Shown: one piece after another, positions 21,001-28,690 of the stretch
How positions within the stretch are numbered: position 1 is the first letter of the stretch
Layout of the letters: each line of letters begins with the position of its first letter
Assembly (NCBI GenBank): GCA_963978905.1
Contig: OZ022257.1
Coordinates: 53,090,873-53,154,872 of the forward strand
Origin: Trichostrongylus colubriformis
Taxonomy: Eukaryota > Nematoda > Chromadorea > Rhabditida > Trichostrongylidae
Direction: 5' to 3'
DNA length: 64,000 nt
The notes under the pieces: model-generated
Told to the model about the DNA's origin: nothing
Database searches by the model: none
Seen by the model: the letters and a program-made list of their open reading frames with translations, nothing else
Position numbers and translations under genes: made by a program

Positions 21001-22804
21001 AAAGGGTACCATTCTCTTGCATGACAACGCCCGCCTTCACGTTTCACAAATCACCATCCATATTGAACTTTTAGAACTTCCTTGCTGGAAAATACTTCAT
21101 CAATCATGACCAGGCAAAAAAGCCTTAATGGATTTCGTGGATTCTCGACCACCCAGTTTTTTGATGAGATTTATCGACTGGTGTTACATCGACAAAAGCG
21201 TGCTGATTCGAACGGTGCTTATTTAGATTACATCCTATGACTATTAAGAAAGTTATGATCGCTCAAAGTGAATCATTTAAAACGCTAAGAACTTTCCGGA
21301 CAACTTAAAAGATGCCCAGGAGCCTCTACCATGATGTATGTCCAGCGAGTCGGGAGTCCCTTATGATTGGGCAGTTGGATTGCCCTTTTCGTAGGATTTT
21401 CAAAAAAAAGTCCATGGAGAAGGGTAACCCTTTCTCGGCCAAAATGTCAAACCTCGTCTTGCTACCCACCTTTTTCGAAACCCCACGTCAATTCATATCC
21501 AGTACTCGGGCCAGCACTGGGTAGTAGGAAGCCATCGTTCAAGCCTCGGTGTATGCGTTCTAATTTGCACGCCCGTCATACCCCATGTGACTATTGGCGA
21601 GTATCGCGGTTGAAGCTGCTTTTTGTGAGCTTTCAAAGAGTCTACAACACTTCCAAGTACAGTACTCATATGATCCTTGCCAGTTGAAATGCAATTTAGT
21701 ACCCTACATTTCTACAAAGTGGGTAAAAATTATTATAGCGCAGGATACTTGCTACAACTGCAAAGCAGGGGACTCGTAGGGATCGAGGAAAATAGCCGCT
21801 TAAGCACGTCCCCACCCCTTATGGAGACGGAATGCGAGCCCCTCCCCTTTTCACCTCTGCGATAGTAACTATCGTCGAATCGGATGGCTGCAATCTGTTT
21901 CATTACTCTCTATTCTTACCTAAAGCAAAAAGATATTTATTTGAATTCCTCACACAGTTCGCTGTGAAATAACCCTCGTTCCCCATATGCTTTATGAAAG
22001 TTTAGATTCAGTGCTTATCACTGACCTCTGCAAATACTACCCCCTCCCCTCCTATCAGGACAAATAGACCCCTTGTCGAGGATTCCTCGACTTCCGGTAT
22101 ACCCTGCTGAAAAGATTCTATACGAGGAGACATCGCTTCTTTCCTGGCAGCAATTTTCCCCTGAATTCAGACCAGATTTCCAGCAATTCCAGACTAGAAA
22201 CTTCTCTCCTTATCAACAGAATGAGCACTGACTTTTCTTTATACCCTGTGGTTTCAAATTTCACATAACACACACACCACACCACACAACAAGTGCAAGT
22301 TGATTGCAGCTAGTTGTCCATGCTCAAGAAACATCATCTCTTTACTGGTTCCACCACATGCTGAATTTGAAAATTTTGCTGGGACAATTTAAAGCGTATT
22401 CAGATGAGAGGCCGTATTTTCGTGGCAAAAAATCGACAACTGTCGTGCAGGATCTGAATTGGTGGCATGAACTGGTTTACATTCAGACAAAAACGACGAC
22501 CACGACTTAGGCGTTAAGAAAATGTGGTGTACACACTGCTATGCAACTTAACACAGGGCATTTCGTATTTATGGACCATTCCATTGAAGAGAGGGGTGTT
22601 ATAAAGGTAGCTAGGGTAGGTTTGTTTCACGTGTACTATAAAGCACTTATGGGCAACATATAAAATTCCAATAAGATATAGGTTAAATTTGGCTAAAATG
22701 GATGGAAACGGTACCAAAACCGATTGGCAAGACTTACTGGGCTGCTGTGATGATGAGGCAATGCTGGACGGACTTGGCGTGTTGTTGCCTTCAGAAGATG
22801 ACAT
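8267..22804 (-). CDS. mab-10: NAB-family transcriptional cofactor (mab-10 orthologue), multi-exon
   Basis: Nuclear cofactor that binds EGR-type zinc-finger transcription factors and modulates their output; in C. elegans MAB-10 works with LIN-29 at the larva-to-adult switch (established knowledge). Exons joined in phase here: 22738-22804, 15585-15693, 14560-14666, 13515-13633, 12716-12827, 12367-12480, 11460-11643, 11298-11356, 11091-11223, 10897-11008, 10077-10184, 8915-9012, then probably 8267-8388. Both NAB domains are present: NCD1 near residues 68-134 ([20 protein letters not shown], then [13 protein letters not shown] and [12 protein letters not shown]) and NCD2 near 295-410 ([19 protein letters not shown], then [10 protein letters not shown] and [14 protein letters not shown]). 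Every listed junction keeps frame and has an AG acceptor and GT donor. Length is about 440-500 aa. Intron 1 is 7,044 bp and carries transposons. The C-terminal exon choice is the main doubt. Confidence 0.93.
9158..9406 (+). repeat. tRNA-derived SINE, copy B
   Basis: Plus-strand relative of copy A at 4500-4778: a tRNA-like head (GGTGGTGATGTAGTGG, then GATCAAATCCC), body with TACCGGACTCGTCTGAG, the GTCATGGCATAGGCC block and a 3' part with TCCCACGGAATGGA. It lies in mab-10 intron 11, in antisense orientation. Head-to-tail colinearity with copy A fixes the family and approximate ends. Confidence 0.75.
9820..10030 (-). repeat. Dispersed repeat family R10, copy 1
   Basis: In mab-10 intron 11. The minus strand reads GGGGGATTCGGAGGAAATGTG and continues with GTGGTGAACATGACGGTCGAG. 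This aligns with the plus strand of 16310-16500 (GAAATTCGGACGAAGTGTA, then GTAGTGAATATGAAAGTCGAG) and more weakly with 40310-40450. The plus strand carries a 78-codon frame with a hydrophobic stretch, but the repeat relationship argues that it is not a gene. Whether the family descends from a coding exon is unresolved. Confidence 0.5.
10077..11223 (-). CDS. mab-10: mab-10 exons 9-11: NAB conserved domain 2
   Basis: Exons 11091-11223, 10897-11008 and 10077-10184. They read [20 protein letters not shown], then [35 protein letters not shown], and [17 protein letters not shown] followed by [14 protein letters not shown]. The RKY-x-AIYGRFD and NEAAAQ...LL-x-RR-x-ELF-x-L-x-RQ blocks are hallmarks of NCD2, the region needed for NAB repressor/coactivator function (established). 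Introns 8 and 9 are short (74 and 82 bp); intron 10 (712 bp) holds foldback copy R1-2. Splice sites AATTCCAG, GAAATTCAG and TATTTCAG all fit nematode consensus. Confidence 0.96.
10376..10822. mobile_element. Foldback element family R1, copy 2 (mab-10 intron 10)
   Basis: Imperfect inverted arms (about 10376-10470 and 10730-10822), each with a GCATGC core and CATATAATTATT/AACATAAATATG-type AT blocks, around a GC-rich centre with CCGCGG motifs. Same architecture as 7463-7883. It sits wholly inside the intron between the two halves of the NCD2 coding region and does not touch splice sites. Confidence 0.65.
11298..12827 (-). CDS. mab-10: mab-10 exons 5-8: Ser/Thr/Gly-rich linker
   Basis: Exons 12716-12827, 12367-12480, 11460-11643 and 11298-11356. 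The first begins [20 protein letters not shown], the conserved tail that directly follows NCD1 in NAB proteins. The rest is low in hydrophobics and rich in Ser, Thr, Gly and Pro, for example [17 protein letters not shown] and [17 protein letters not shown], and is probably disordered. For exon 6 two donors are possible; the outer one (TTGG|GTTAGT at 12367) is chosen because only it keeps frame with the acceptor GTTCAG|CG at 11643. The 11460-11643 exon is unusually GC-rich for the gene. Confidence 0.87.
12828..13155. other. mab-10 intron 4, part
   Basis: Intronic sequence between exons 13515-13633 and 12716-12827. No coding potential is needed to explain it and no known repeat was recognised apart from the hairpin at its upstream end. 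Confidence 0.5.
13156..13200. repeat. Perfect 20-bp stem hairpin in mab-10 intron 4
   Basis: GATAATCATATTTAATACTG, a 5-nt loop GAAAG, then the exact reverse complement. It is entirely intronic. It could be a palindrome from local inversion or an intronic structured element. Confidence 0.95.
13515..14666 (-). CDS. mab-10: mab-10 exons 3-4: NAB conserved domain 1
   Basis: Exons 14560-14666 and 13515-13633, separated by a 926-bp intron holding a foldback repeat. Exon 3 reads [20 protein letters not shown] and ends DMFISQG; exon 4 continues [37 protein letters not shown]. This is the NCD1 signature of NAB proteins, the SAM-like fold that docks onto the inhibitory region of EGR factors and mediates multimerisation (established). 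Acceptors are TTCACGTTTAG and TTGTATTCAG; donors are CAAG|GTAGGT and ACA|GTGAGT. The matching residues cover essentially the whole domain with no break. Confidence 0.97.
13684..14113. mobile_element. Foldback element family R1, copy 3 (mab-10 intron 3)
   Basis: Inverted arms with the family GCATGC/GCATACG cores and the shared GGGCAAATACAACATAAATA block, around a GC-rich centre (TCCGCCGCGG and its inverse). About 430 bp, matching copies at 7463-7883 and 10376-10822. It lies between the two NCD1 exons. Confidence 0.65.
15585..15693 (-). CDS. mab-10: mab-10 exon 2 (low-complexity N-terminal region)
   Basis: The acceptor CTCATTTCAG|CTCTG and the donor GCTGG|GTGAGTAAA bracket a 109-bp exon reading [16 protein letters not shown] then [16 protein letters not shown]. 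It is Ser/Thr-rich with a Lys/Arg/Glu patch before the NCD1 domain. The two-base overhang fits the single base at the start of the next exon exactly. No other frame stays open with both splice sites. Confidence 0.88.
15694..18518. other. mab-10 intron 1, downstream part
   Basis: Long intron sequence without a supported gene. At 16310-16500 (plus) is copy 2 of repeat family R10, with an open frame reading [20 protein letters not shown] then [20 protein letters not shown] before a stop. It looks coding in composition, but the DNA recurs at 9.8-10.0 kb. The rest shows nothing recognisable. Confidence 0.45.
18519..19391 (-). mobile_element. Internally deleted mariner element
   Basis: Terminal repeats (left AGGTTGTCCCAAATGTCATG; inverted right GATCGCCCCAAAAGTCTTGT, both running into GGATTTTT) are flanked by TA on each side. 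About 873 bp versus roughly 1.3 kb for a complete mariner. The minus strand keeps an N-terminal HTH-end motif ([16 protein letters not shown]), then jumps to the catalytic-core remnant [20 protein letters not shown] and a C-terminal block [19 protein letters not shown]. The usual HDNARPH aspartate is replaced by Gly (RHGNARSH). Non-autonomous. It lies in mab-10 intron 1 in the sense orientation. Confidence 0.85.
18600..19343 (-). pseudogene. Mariner transposase remnant
   Basis: Broken DDE transposase inside the 873-bp element. The order is N-terminal helix-turn-helix remains, the [10 protein letters not shown] linker, the core fragment around [13 protein letters not shown], and the tail [11 protein letters not shown]. 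The segment with the first catalytic aspartate is deleted, the second is mutated to glycine, and the frame is broken between blocks. It cannot encode a working enzyme. Confidence 0.8.
20116..21305 (+). mobile_element. Degenerate near-full-length mariner element
   Basis: The ends share GGAAAGTTCT(C/T)AGCGTTT in inverted orientation, with TA just outside. About 1.19 kb. The plus strand carries the mariner order [31 protein letters not shown], then [49 protein letters not shown], and later [13 protein letters not shown]. Several in-frame stops and frameshifts separate these blocks. Antisense within mab-10 intron 1. The left boundary is good to a few bases. Confidence 0.85.
20340..21240 (+). pseudogene. 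Mariner transposase pseudogene
   Basis: Recognisable HTH end ([20 protein letters not shown]), the first catalytic aspartate in DEKWIMYD, the [20 protein letters not shown] block and the second aspartate in [13 protein letters not shown] stops interrupt it after INQV and after EPDSG, and frames change near the [10 protein letters not shown] block and again before LLHDNA. The SPDLAP-type region with the third aspartate is not readable. Confidence 0.85.
21680..22115 (+). repeat. Dispersed repeat family R3, copy 1
   Basis: About 430 bp with ordered landmarks shared with 24660-25105 and 41128-41570: GAGGAAAATAGCCGCTT, CCACCCCTTATGGAGACG, the CAAAAAGATATTTATTT block, GTGCTTATCACTGACCT, CCTCCCCTCCTATC and TGTCGAGGATTCCTCGAC. 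All three copies are in the same orientation. No terminal inverted repeats were found, so the class is unknown. In mab-10 intron 1. Confidence 0.75.
22116..22737. other. mab-10 intron 1, upstream part
   Basis: Contains a CA-rich microsatellite-like stretch at about 22263-22290 (ACACACACACCACACC) and short open frames. Nothing further recognised. Confidence 0.5.
22738..22804 (-). CDS. mab-10: mab-10 exon 1 (start codon exon)
   Basis: Starts with ATG at 22804-22802 and encodes 22 residues beginning [14 protein letters not shown], a Ser/Pro/Asn-rich, probably unstructured N terminus. It ends in a strong donor (CCCA|GTAAGTC) with one base left over, which matches exon 2 at 15693 beginning with two bases of a codon. 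The same frame upstream of the ATG meets a stop, so this is the natural start. The 7-kb distance to exon 2 makes this the least certain of the early joins, but phase and composition agree. Confidence 0.75.
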
Positions 22805-23040
22805 GACCTTCCCAGAATAACGACCGCGACGGTCCCTCGCAGACCGAACCTAGCGTTGGTGATCGAGGGGAAGTGGTTGATGGGAAGAGACGTGGCGGTG
22901 GCACGCCTAAAATCCTGGAATTTCTTTAGCGGACGCCGACGAGCGCGAAATGGTGTGCGACATGTCGAGGCGAGTAAAAACAGTCATGGAGTCTCGTCTT
23001 CGAGAAACCAAAAAAAGGCATTGTCATCGATGTGCCAGAG
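22805..23040 (-). promoter_or_regulatory. GC-rich 5' flank / leader of mab-10
   Basis: Immediately upstream of the mab-10 ATG the sequence becomes GC-rich and CpG-rich (CGACCGCGACGG and CCGACGAGCGCG on the plus strand), unlike the AT-rich DNA either side. This is the expected place for the 5' UTR, trans-splice acceptor or core promoter. A short upstream reading frame (MSHTISRSSASAKEIPGF) precedes the start in the gene's sense. No TATA box was identified; function is inferred from position only. Confidence 0.35.
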
Positions 23041-24659
23041 CATACTGTATTGATAGGGTTAGAGATTCATTGTAATAAATTAAAGTTAATGATTACCGCA
23101 AAAGTTAATCGGATTGATTGCAATGGCGATGAAGCGGTATGTGATAATTATTTTTCGGTTGAATTTTTCTCAAAATATTTTCACGTAGTCAAGATTCAGC
23201 ATATGAAACTGCCTCCATCTAATTAATCATCTCATTAGTGCTTTATACTTCTTCTGGTGATCCAAATATTACTCGAACAATTCAAAAGGGCAGGAAAGGG
23301 TATTTGGCCCAGCCAAGATATGATCCTATAAAAGAGGAAACTTCTGAGCTTCAGCGCCATTTGCTATCCCTAAAAATGAACTATTAAGAAAATATTTACG
23401 GGAAAAGGGTTGCGTAACGGACCTATCTCAACGTGAATATCGGAGAGTATTCGTAAAGACCTCCTCGAGGCTGGGTGTAGAAAAAAAACTTCATAAAACC
23501 CTTGACAAGTGAGTCATACTGTACTCGATGATGACGATGAAGTACATAATGAGGCTCTCACAGGAAGAAAATCAATATGTTCGGCATTGAAAAATTCAGA
23601 AAAAATTTTTTGGAGGTTTATTGCGGTCGGTAGGCTGATCACTGTACAGAAATGACCAAGGCTGGGCGGAAAACGGAAAATGCGATCGATAACTTTTTCA
23701 GTGTGTTGAAAAAAGAATTCGTTTCGGCTTTTCGCAGCAAAATTATACATCTCGATGGCGATAGAGTGCTCAGCTACTTTTCATATTATAACTGACCAGA
23801 TAAAACATCTAAAATTGATAGCCTAACAGCTACTGCTTCAGCACAAACAGCACAATTAGTCGAGATCCCATTCCTCCGTTCGTTCTTTCTGAAGTTGGCT
23901 GAACATCGTTTTCATGGCGGCTTGGAGTTACCTCTACTTGCGACAATTTCTAAACAATGGACCTGCTGATACTGTAGGGGATCTTAAGCGACATCGCATG
24001 TGTGATCACATGGAAAACCTTGGGTGAAGGGTGAATGAAATGAGGTAAAGTGAAGGCGCCACATGATGATTACGCCTTTTTCACCTTACTGAATATTTTG
24101 TACATTCAATTACAAACGTAAGAAGCCACATTCTGTAATGTTGTTTTTCTTGAGAAAACACTGCTCAACTCCGGGGCTCCTGCTATGCGCATCACGTAAC
24201 CAGAATTATTATCTAGAACCATAGTGGATCCAGTTTAGTGGCCTGGCCTGTTTCATAGCCATCGATCCTTACAAGCCTCCTTGTGGCAGCAAAACCCCGT
24301 CGTTTGGGGTCAATTTCACCCTCAGTAGAGATATTTTCTGTAAATTACGTCAGCGTCGGAATGAAGTAGTCATCTTAAATGCACTAATATTATGAGAAAC
24401 CTTGCAAAAAAGTGTCTATGAATGTTGGCTCACGAAAAACATCCGCCAGTTCCGACTTTTACCCTAATTCAAAACCGTCAGATGCAAATATGTACGTGCT
24501 GACTGGCACCATGCGTATCTTTTCGAAGGATTTTCCTGATTTGATCGGCTGTTCCTCGCGTCGTTCAGGTGGAGAAACGCTCAAAAGTGTGGAAGGCAGC
24601 TCTCAAGCCTACAGCCGGGATTCAGTCTAACAGGAGGCAATCTGGTCGAGTGTCAGAGT
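23041..24659. other. No gene seen upstream of mab-10
   Basis: Open frames up to about 78 codons on both strands, overlapping and without recognisable motifs. It probably includes distal regulatory DNA of mab-10, but no site can be named. Confidence 0.45.
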
Positions 24660-25105
24660 TCCTACTTAAGGTCCATGTACCTGTAACCATTATTTCATAA
24701 CAGAATACTGAAATAGAGCACTCCCATTTGTCAAGGGGAATAACGCTTCACTACGAATCCCTCCTTCTACGGGGGACCAAATACGCCTCCTCCCTTCTTC
24801 CACCTCTGCAATACCAGTGACTAACGCCGGATTGTGTAGTTTCAATGAGTTTGATTGCTACGTATTACTACTTGGAGCAGAAATATTTATATTTCACATT
24901 TCTCACATCTATTTTGAAATACCCTTCGCTTATTATCTGAACTTTGAGAGTTTAGGACCTGGTGCTCATCGGTGACCTTTGCGGGTACGATCCCTCCCCC
25001 CTCTCCGGTCAAGTACGGCTTCCTGTCGAGGTATCTCGACTCTCGGTGTATCCTGACTGGAACCCCTTTGATTAGGCTTTGGACTTCTCCTAATGGAATC
25101 AATTA
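24660..25105 (+). repeat. Dispersed repeat family R3, copy 2
   Basis: Begins near TACCTGTAACCATTATTTC, matching TACCTGTAACCATTTTTAC at 41.1 kb. It continues through CCAAATACGCCTCCTCCC, the AGAAATATTTATATTTCAC block, GTGCTCATCGGTGACCT and TGTCGAGGTATCTCGACTC. Same order and spacing as the copies at 21.7 and 41.1 kb. Confidence 0.75.
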
Positions 25106-25418
25106 CAATTAGTCGCCTCCTTACCGAGTTTAAATTCCCCATTGATCCCTATTGCCGGTCTTTAATATTTGAAATCTTCTAGAGCTGCTGGTAGAATTCA
25201 TGCTTTTTTCAGAGGTACGGTATTCTGTTCTTCTCTCAACAACGTACGTGGAAAATTCAAAGGGGAACTTTTTGCGAATTTGCGAGGACTGATCGATTCG
25301 ACTATTTCCGACAAAAAACAATGGAATCCACCAGACTACCAGACAAAAACGGGTTGTCGTCAACATCCATTCATCTATAAGGATACGAAAGAAAACAGTA
25401 CTGACAGTCAGGCTAATA

Positions 25419-26159
25419 CAGGGGGTGCCAAAAAAAAGTAATTTTGTCTCGTCCACTTTCACCCCACTTTAGTCGAACTACAGCAAATTCTGTTGAGGTA
25501 TTCACATCCCCAGATTCTAGAGCAGACCTCACTCTATCACTATACTCCGTGGCAGCCTCCTGCACGAGCAGAAACGGGAGCAAGGAAAGACTGAACAAGA
25601 TGTATCACCTCAACTGGGCAAAATCCGAAATTTCTTCGCCCTCTTTCACAACCTTGCTGACGTCCGTTCAATCTGGGTACCTACGGGGATTCATACCGGA
25701 TGGTGTTCTTTAACACTGCGTTTTTCCCGGGTTCCCAGCGCCCTTCGTTTCCAAGAGCCAAAACGTTCCCCTACCACTGAAACCCCTCCGGAGGCGGATT
25801 TGAGGCATGAAAATGATACTTTGGATCATAGCAGCCTTGTCCAAGCAGCAGGGGCTCTGTGACTTCCAAGAACCGATGGGCCAACTCTCAGGAAGCTTTC
25901 CACAAAAGACCTACCACGGAGCTTGGCTCCACTGTTTTTAGCGAATTTTTAAATGTAGGTACTCCGAAGCCCGACTGCGCCGAATAAAACCTCCATATTT
26001 TTATGAACATGAACGTGAGGAGCCACAGCTTGTTCCTGCTTTTAGAGGAACATTTCGGGAATGTTTTGCCCCAATACCTTTATCTCTTTCTTTTCCCTAC
26101 GTTTTGTAAAATTGGCAGATGTGAGCCGTGGGCAAAATTACTTTTTTTTGGCACCCCTG
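25419..26159. mobile_element. 741-bp TA-flanked DNA element with CAGGGG(G)TGCC ends
   Basis: The left end CAGGGGGTGCC, an A-run and AGTAATTTTG is inverted at the right end (CAAAATTACT, a T-run, GGCACCCCTG). TA flanks both sides (25417-25418, 26160-26161). This is Tc1/mariner-type architecture. Internal frames, such as the plus-strand one at 25444-25713, show no transposase motif that could be recognised, so this is a non-autonomous or badly decayed element. Confidence 0.85.
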
Positions 26160-26161
26160 TA

Positions 26162-26994
26162 ATGTGGCGCAATCGATCCTTATCAATGAAATATCAGTAA
26201 AAAAAGTATGGCAAAACGTGGAGGAGACCGAGAAAGCCTCCACTGGTTCAGGTTCTACAAGTACAGTTCTTCCCATTCCACATGAAGTCCAGTAATAAGC
26301 CTACATAATAATTGAAACCACAAAAACTCATGCAAAAATCAAGAAGGGATAAGAAATAGTACCAAATGTGGGGGTTGATGGTAGCATCCATATTGGGAAA
26401 TGGAAAATATGAAAATAAAAGATTCAACGGATTCTTTGACATGCTTTCAGATAAATCTTTTTCAGTTTTCAATGAGCGAACCCTCATACCCAACAATCTC
26501 TCATATTTAACAATGAAAATATCACTTATAAAGTTTTCATCTATTTTTCACCACCGCCAGAGCGGTATCAAAATGCCACACCCCAAAACCGCCAATCAAA
26601 TCACAGGGCGCTACTTCAGCGAGCCTTATCGAAAAGTAACCTGACGATGTAGCACTGCACAGACGTGGGATATAAAAGGTAAGAAGCCTACCGTGAGCTT
26701 TTCTGATTGCTCGTCTTCGAGTGTATGCAATGAAAATTCCGCAGAAAAAGTGGGGTGTGACCTATCTGCTCAATTAACTGATATGACCAAACGCTCCATC
26801 GTCGATCTTTGCATAATAAATAGGAAAAACATTGTTTAACACTATTTGTGATATGTAAAATCGATCTCTTGGTACTGACAGTGACGCATCGTGCATAGCG
26901 CTTGCACCATCAGTAACGTCAAATTTTGTTCGAGTGGAATGAATCTTGAACTTTTTCCGAGGTAAAAATACAAGAACTATGGGAGTACAGTGAA
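26162..26994. other. No supported gene
   Basis: A plus-strand frame of 92 codons (26366-26644) and an antisense 82-codon frame (26248-26496) overlap each other. Neither has a recognised motif. Confidence 0.4.
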
Positions 26995-27171
26995 TGAAGC
27001 GTACTATCACAGGCTGCGTTCATACTTTGCAATGCCGGCAGCAGGACGTGGCTGCGTTTCTGTGCCTCTCCACAATTACTAATTTATTTCGTTGCCAGCG
27101 TCGTCTTTGCACCTCCACCGTGTCAGTCTGCCTCGTATCCTGTGGATGCAGCCACGCCTTGTCGTTGCATA
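26995..27171 (+). repeat. GC-rich repeat family R6, left part, interrupted by Tc1-like insertion
   Basis: Contains GCAATGCCGGCAGCAGGACGTGGCTGC and, further right, GCAGCCACGCC, matching the layout at 46340-46545 (GTCGGCGGCAGGGCGTGGCTGC ... GCACAGCCACGCCC ... GCGGCCTTAGGG). The right-hand remainder continues after the Tc1-like element at 28691 (GACCGTGGCCTTAGTCGGC). The family sequence is therefore split by the later insertion. Confidence 0.65.
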
Positions 27172-27458
27172 CAGTGTGTCCCAAAAGTATAGGTCCACCC
27201 TATTTTTCATCCATATCCCCAGAATGGACCAGTGATTCCTTTCCAAATTTTTATCTGTGATACCTGATCACTGAAGCGATCAAACGCCTAGGTAAAATTG
27301 GAGACATAAAATTGCAAAATTTTATGTGCTTTCTTTTTCAAAAATAAGGGTGTCCCAAAAGTATAGGTCCACTCAGTCTCTCCGCCCTGTTTCCATTGAA
27401 AGGTAAGTTGTGAAGTAGATGTGCTGGCGCATCCTTCTGAGATTTACTCTACAGTGCC

Positions 27459-27727
27459 ATGCCACAAGGTACGCATTTATCCGAGTACGAAAAAGGGCAA
27501 ATTCTGGCCAACAAGGATGTGGGACACAGCATCGCAACATGGACCTGTACGGAACGAAGAAGAGAAGTGGAAGGCTGCAGAAGCTTTCTGAGAGGCAGAA
27601 GCGTCGGATCCTCAACGCTGCGTCCAATTCCAGAAAGGGTGTTCGTCGGCTGTGCAGGGAACTGGCACCTCATGTATGTATTTACCGCTGTTTATATGGT
27701 AGTAAATTACTTTCTAGAACGTCCTGA
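27459..27727 (+). pseudogene. Inverted duplicate of Tc1-like transposase 5' end
   Basis: Head-to-head copy of the transposase N terminus in the left arm: MPQGTHLSEYEKGQILANKD, then (after a 55-bp deletion and frame change) MDLYGTKKRSGRLQKLSERQ and RRILNAASNSRKGVRRLCRE. It keeps the LNAASNS block lost from the minus-strand copy, so the two arms have decayed independently. It ends abruptly at 27670. Confidence 0.88.
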
Positions 27728-28401
27728 TATGCCCTGGAATCCGTACGATGCGTAATGAATAGTATCCTGCTCTTACCAAAGCGAGAGAAGGCGGCACAAA
27801 CCATAACATTACAACCAGTGAATCCGCGCCTCGAAAAGTGGCGCGGCTCCTTCCTCAAATCCTTCCAATGACTTGCCAAGCCTCCAATTTGAACCTTTCT
27901 CATCAAAAAAGATACCGGCAACGCTATTACTGATACGCCGTGAACTACACTACGTCAATAATGTAACCCTGCAGGCTACCTCATCCCATTGATGCATCCA
28001 GCTGACATTTTACTTGGCAAAATGGATTCGAGCCTCTTCGTGCGCCCTCGTGAAGTATGCCATGAACGAAAACCGTCTTCGCTCGATGTGAAAAGACGAC
28101 TTGAGCAGACAGTGCACAGTGCTTTTCGATGCAGTAGGTGCCAGTCCCCTGCACAGCCGACAAACACCCTTCCTGAAATTGGACGCAGCGTTAGGATCCG
28201 ACGCTTCTGCCTCTCAGAAAGCTTCTGCAGCCTTCCACTTCTCTTTTTCGTTCCGTACAGGTCCATGGTGCGACAGAAGGTGCTGATAAAGTTGTGGGAT
28301 AGGCCCATCTTCACAGAAATTTTGCGATTGCTGAGTCCCACATCCTTGTAGGCCAGAATTTGCCCTTTTTCGTACTCGGATAAATGCGTACCGTGTGGCA
28401 T
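27682..28401 (-). pseudogene. Tc1-like transposase pseudogene, 3'-truncated
   Basis: Starts ATG at 28401: MPHGTHLSEYEKGQILAYKD, then the paired-like DNA-binding region (ISVKMGLSHNFISTF) and KRSGRLQKLSERQKRRIL. A small deletion shifts the frame after RRIL. Further on the catalytic-core start survives as FDEK, then, after another frameshift, HWKDLRKEPRHFSRRGFTGC and YQDVLESNLLPYKQR. Sequence beyond is replaced by the inverted arm, so the second aspartate and the glutamate/aspartate of the DDE/D triad are absent. Confidence 0.88.
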
Positions 28402-28690
28402 GGCACTGTAGAGTAAATCTCAGAAGGATGCGTCAACACATCTACTTCACAACTTACCTATCGATGGAAGCAAGGCGGAAAGACTGAGTGGACCTATACT
28501 TTTGGGACACCCTTATTTTTGAAAAAAAAAGCAAATAAAATTTTGCAATTTCACGTCTCCAATTTTACTGAGGCGTTTGATCGCTACAGTGATCAGGTAC
28601 CACAGATAAAAATTTGGAAAGGAATCACTGGTCCATTCTAGAGATATGGATGAAAAATAGGGTGGACCTATACTTTTGGGACACACTGTA

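Larger units (their letters stand above)
27172..28688 (-). mobile_element. Foldback Tc1-like element with long inverted arms
   Basis: 1,517 bp, flanked by TA at 27170-27171 and 28689-28690. The arms 27172-27670 and 28136-28688 are inverted copies about 500-550 bp long; the left arm lacks about 55 bp. Each arm holds two direct copies of the terminal motif GTGTCCCAAAAGTATAGG exactly 174 bp apart (27176/27350, and inverted 28488/28662). This is the IR/DR arrangement of some Tc1-like transposons. The arms include the transposase N terminus, so the gene's 5' half exists twice, head to head, with its middle as the loop. The 3' half of the gene is missing. Confidence 0.92.
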
